Origin: an uncultured Loktanella sp.
Lineage (GTDB): Bacteria; Pseudomonadota; Alphaproteobacteria; Rhodobacterales; Rhodobacteraceae
Assembly (NCBI GenBank): GCA_913061335.1
Contig: CAJXTP010000213.1
Span: forward strand, 1 to 5,197
Reading direction: 5' to 3'
DNA: 5,197 nucleotides
Both the position numbers and the translations under genes were made by a program. Positions 5,171 to 5,197 of this stretch are shown here, piece by piece. The notes beneath the pieces are model-generated. The model searched no databases, was not told the origin of the DNA, and worked only from the letters and a program-made list of their open reading frames with translations. How positions within the stretch are numbered: the stretch's first letter is position 1; each line of letters begins with the position of its first letter.

Positions 5171-5197
5171 CCAAGTGCCTGCGACGCCAGCGCATAG
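5167..5197 (-). CDS. 3' end of a leftward gene, probably a second GNAT acetyltransferase of the same family
   Basis: Read leftward from the edge, one frame gives YALASQALG and then TAG at 5169-5167. The acetyltransferase at 402-1232 ends FALASQALG and then TGA: eight identical residues at the very C-terminus, each followed by a stop. At the DNA level seven of the eight shared codons differ (for example GCC/GCG, CAA/CAG, CTC/CTT, GGC/GGT), so this is protein-level conservation rather than a recent DNA copy. That favours a real gene and a homologous family tail. Only nine codons are visible, so the family call is inference from a short match; the gene would converge on the operon. Confidence 0.5.
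   Translation of the reverse strand, partial: YALASQALG

Noticed and set aside
5059..5197. Leftward frame open from the right edge to about 5059, an alternative to the gene ending at 5167
   Set aside because: Its sequence has no recognised motif, whereas the other leftward frame ends in a tail matching the GNAT family. Both cannot easily be real.

Overview
The window reads as a piece of an alphaproteobacterial chromosome, most likely from the Roseobacter/Rhodobacterales group. This rests on moderate GC, tightly packed genes with AGGA/GGAG-type ribosome binding sites, and the character of the proteins. The taxonomic call is inference from protein style and codon use, not from a marker gene.

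Layout. Positions 1-79 hold the first 26 codons of a leftward gene for a HAD-superfamily, haloacid dehalogenase type II-like hydrolase, cut by the window edge. Positions 80-401 are a divergent intergenic region with several palindromes and a 20-bp-spaced direct repeat, probably the control region for both directions. Four rightward genes follow: a two-domain GNAT acetyltransferase (about 402-1232), a class III PLP-dependent aminotransferase (1253-2632), a GhrA-type 2-hydroxyacid dehydrogenase (2637-3551) and a DAO-family FAD-dependent amine/amino-acid oxidoreductase (3556-4875). Gaps are 20, 4 and 4 nt, so they look like one transcript. Positions 4876-5166 carry no convincing gene; they contain a possible stem-loop terminator and two weak small reading frames. 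At the right edge a leftward gene ends at 5167. Only its last nine codons are visible, but eight of those residues plus the stop match the C-terminus of the GNAT encoded at 402-1232, so it is probably a second member of that family.

Function. The aminotransferase and the FAD oxidoreductase are two different ways of removing an amino group, and the reductase would handle a 2-oxoacid such as glyoxylate or hydroxypyruvate. A type II HAD enzyme starts divergently and an acetyltransferase leads the operon. Together this suggests a catabolic or salvage cassette for an amine or unusual amino acid (polyamine-like, N-substituted glycine-like or opine-like compounds are candidates). No transporter, regulator or substrate-defining gene lies inside the window, so the substrate is unknown.

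I see no tRNA, rRNA, CRISPR array, insertion sequence or phage gene. The most interesting points are the unassigned amine-processing operon, the likely flanking GNAT paralogue, and the ordered palindromes in the divergent control region.
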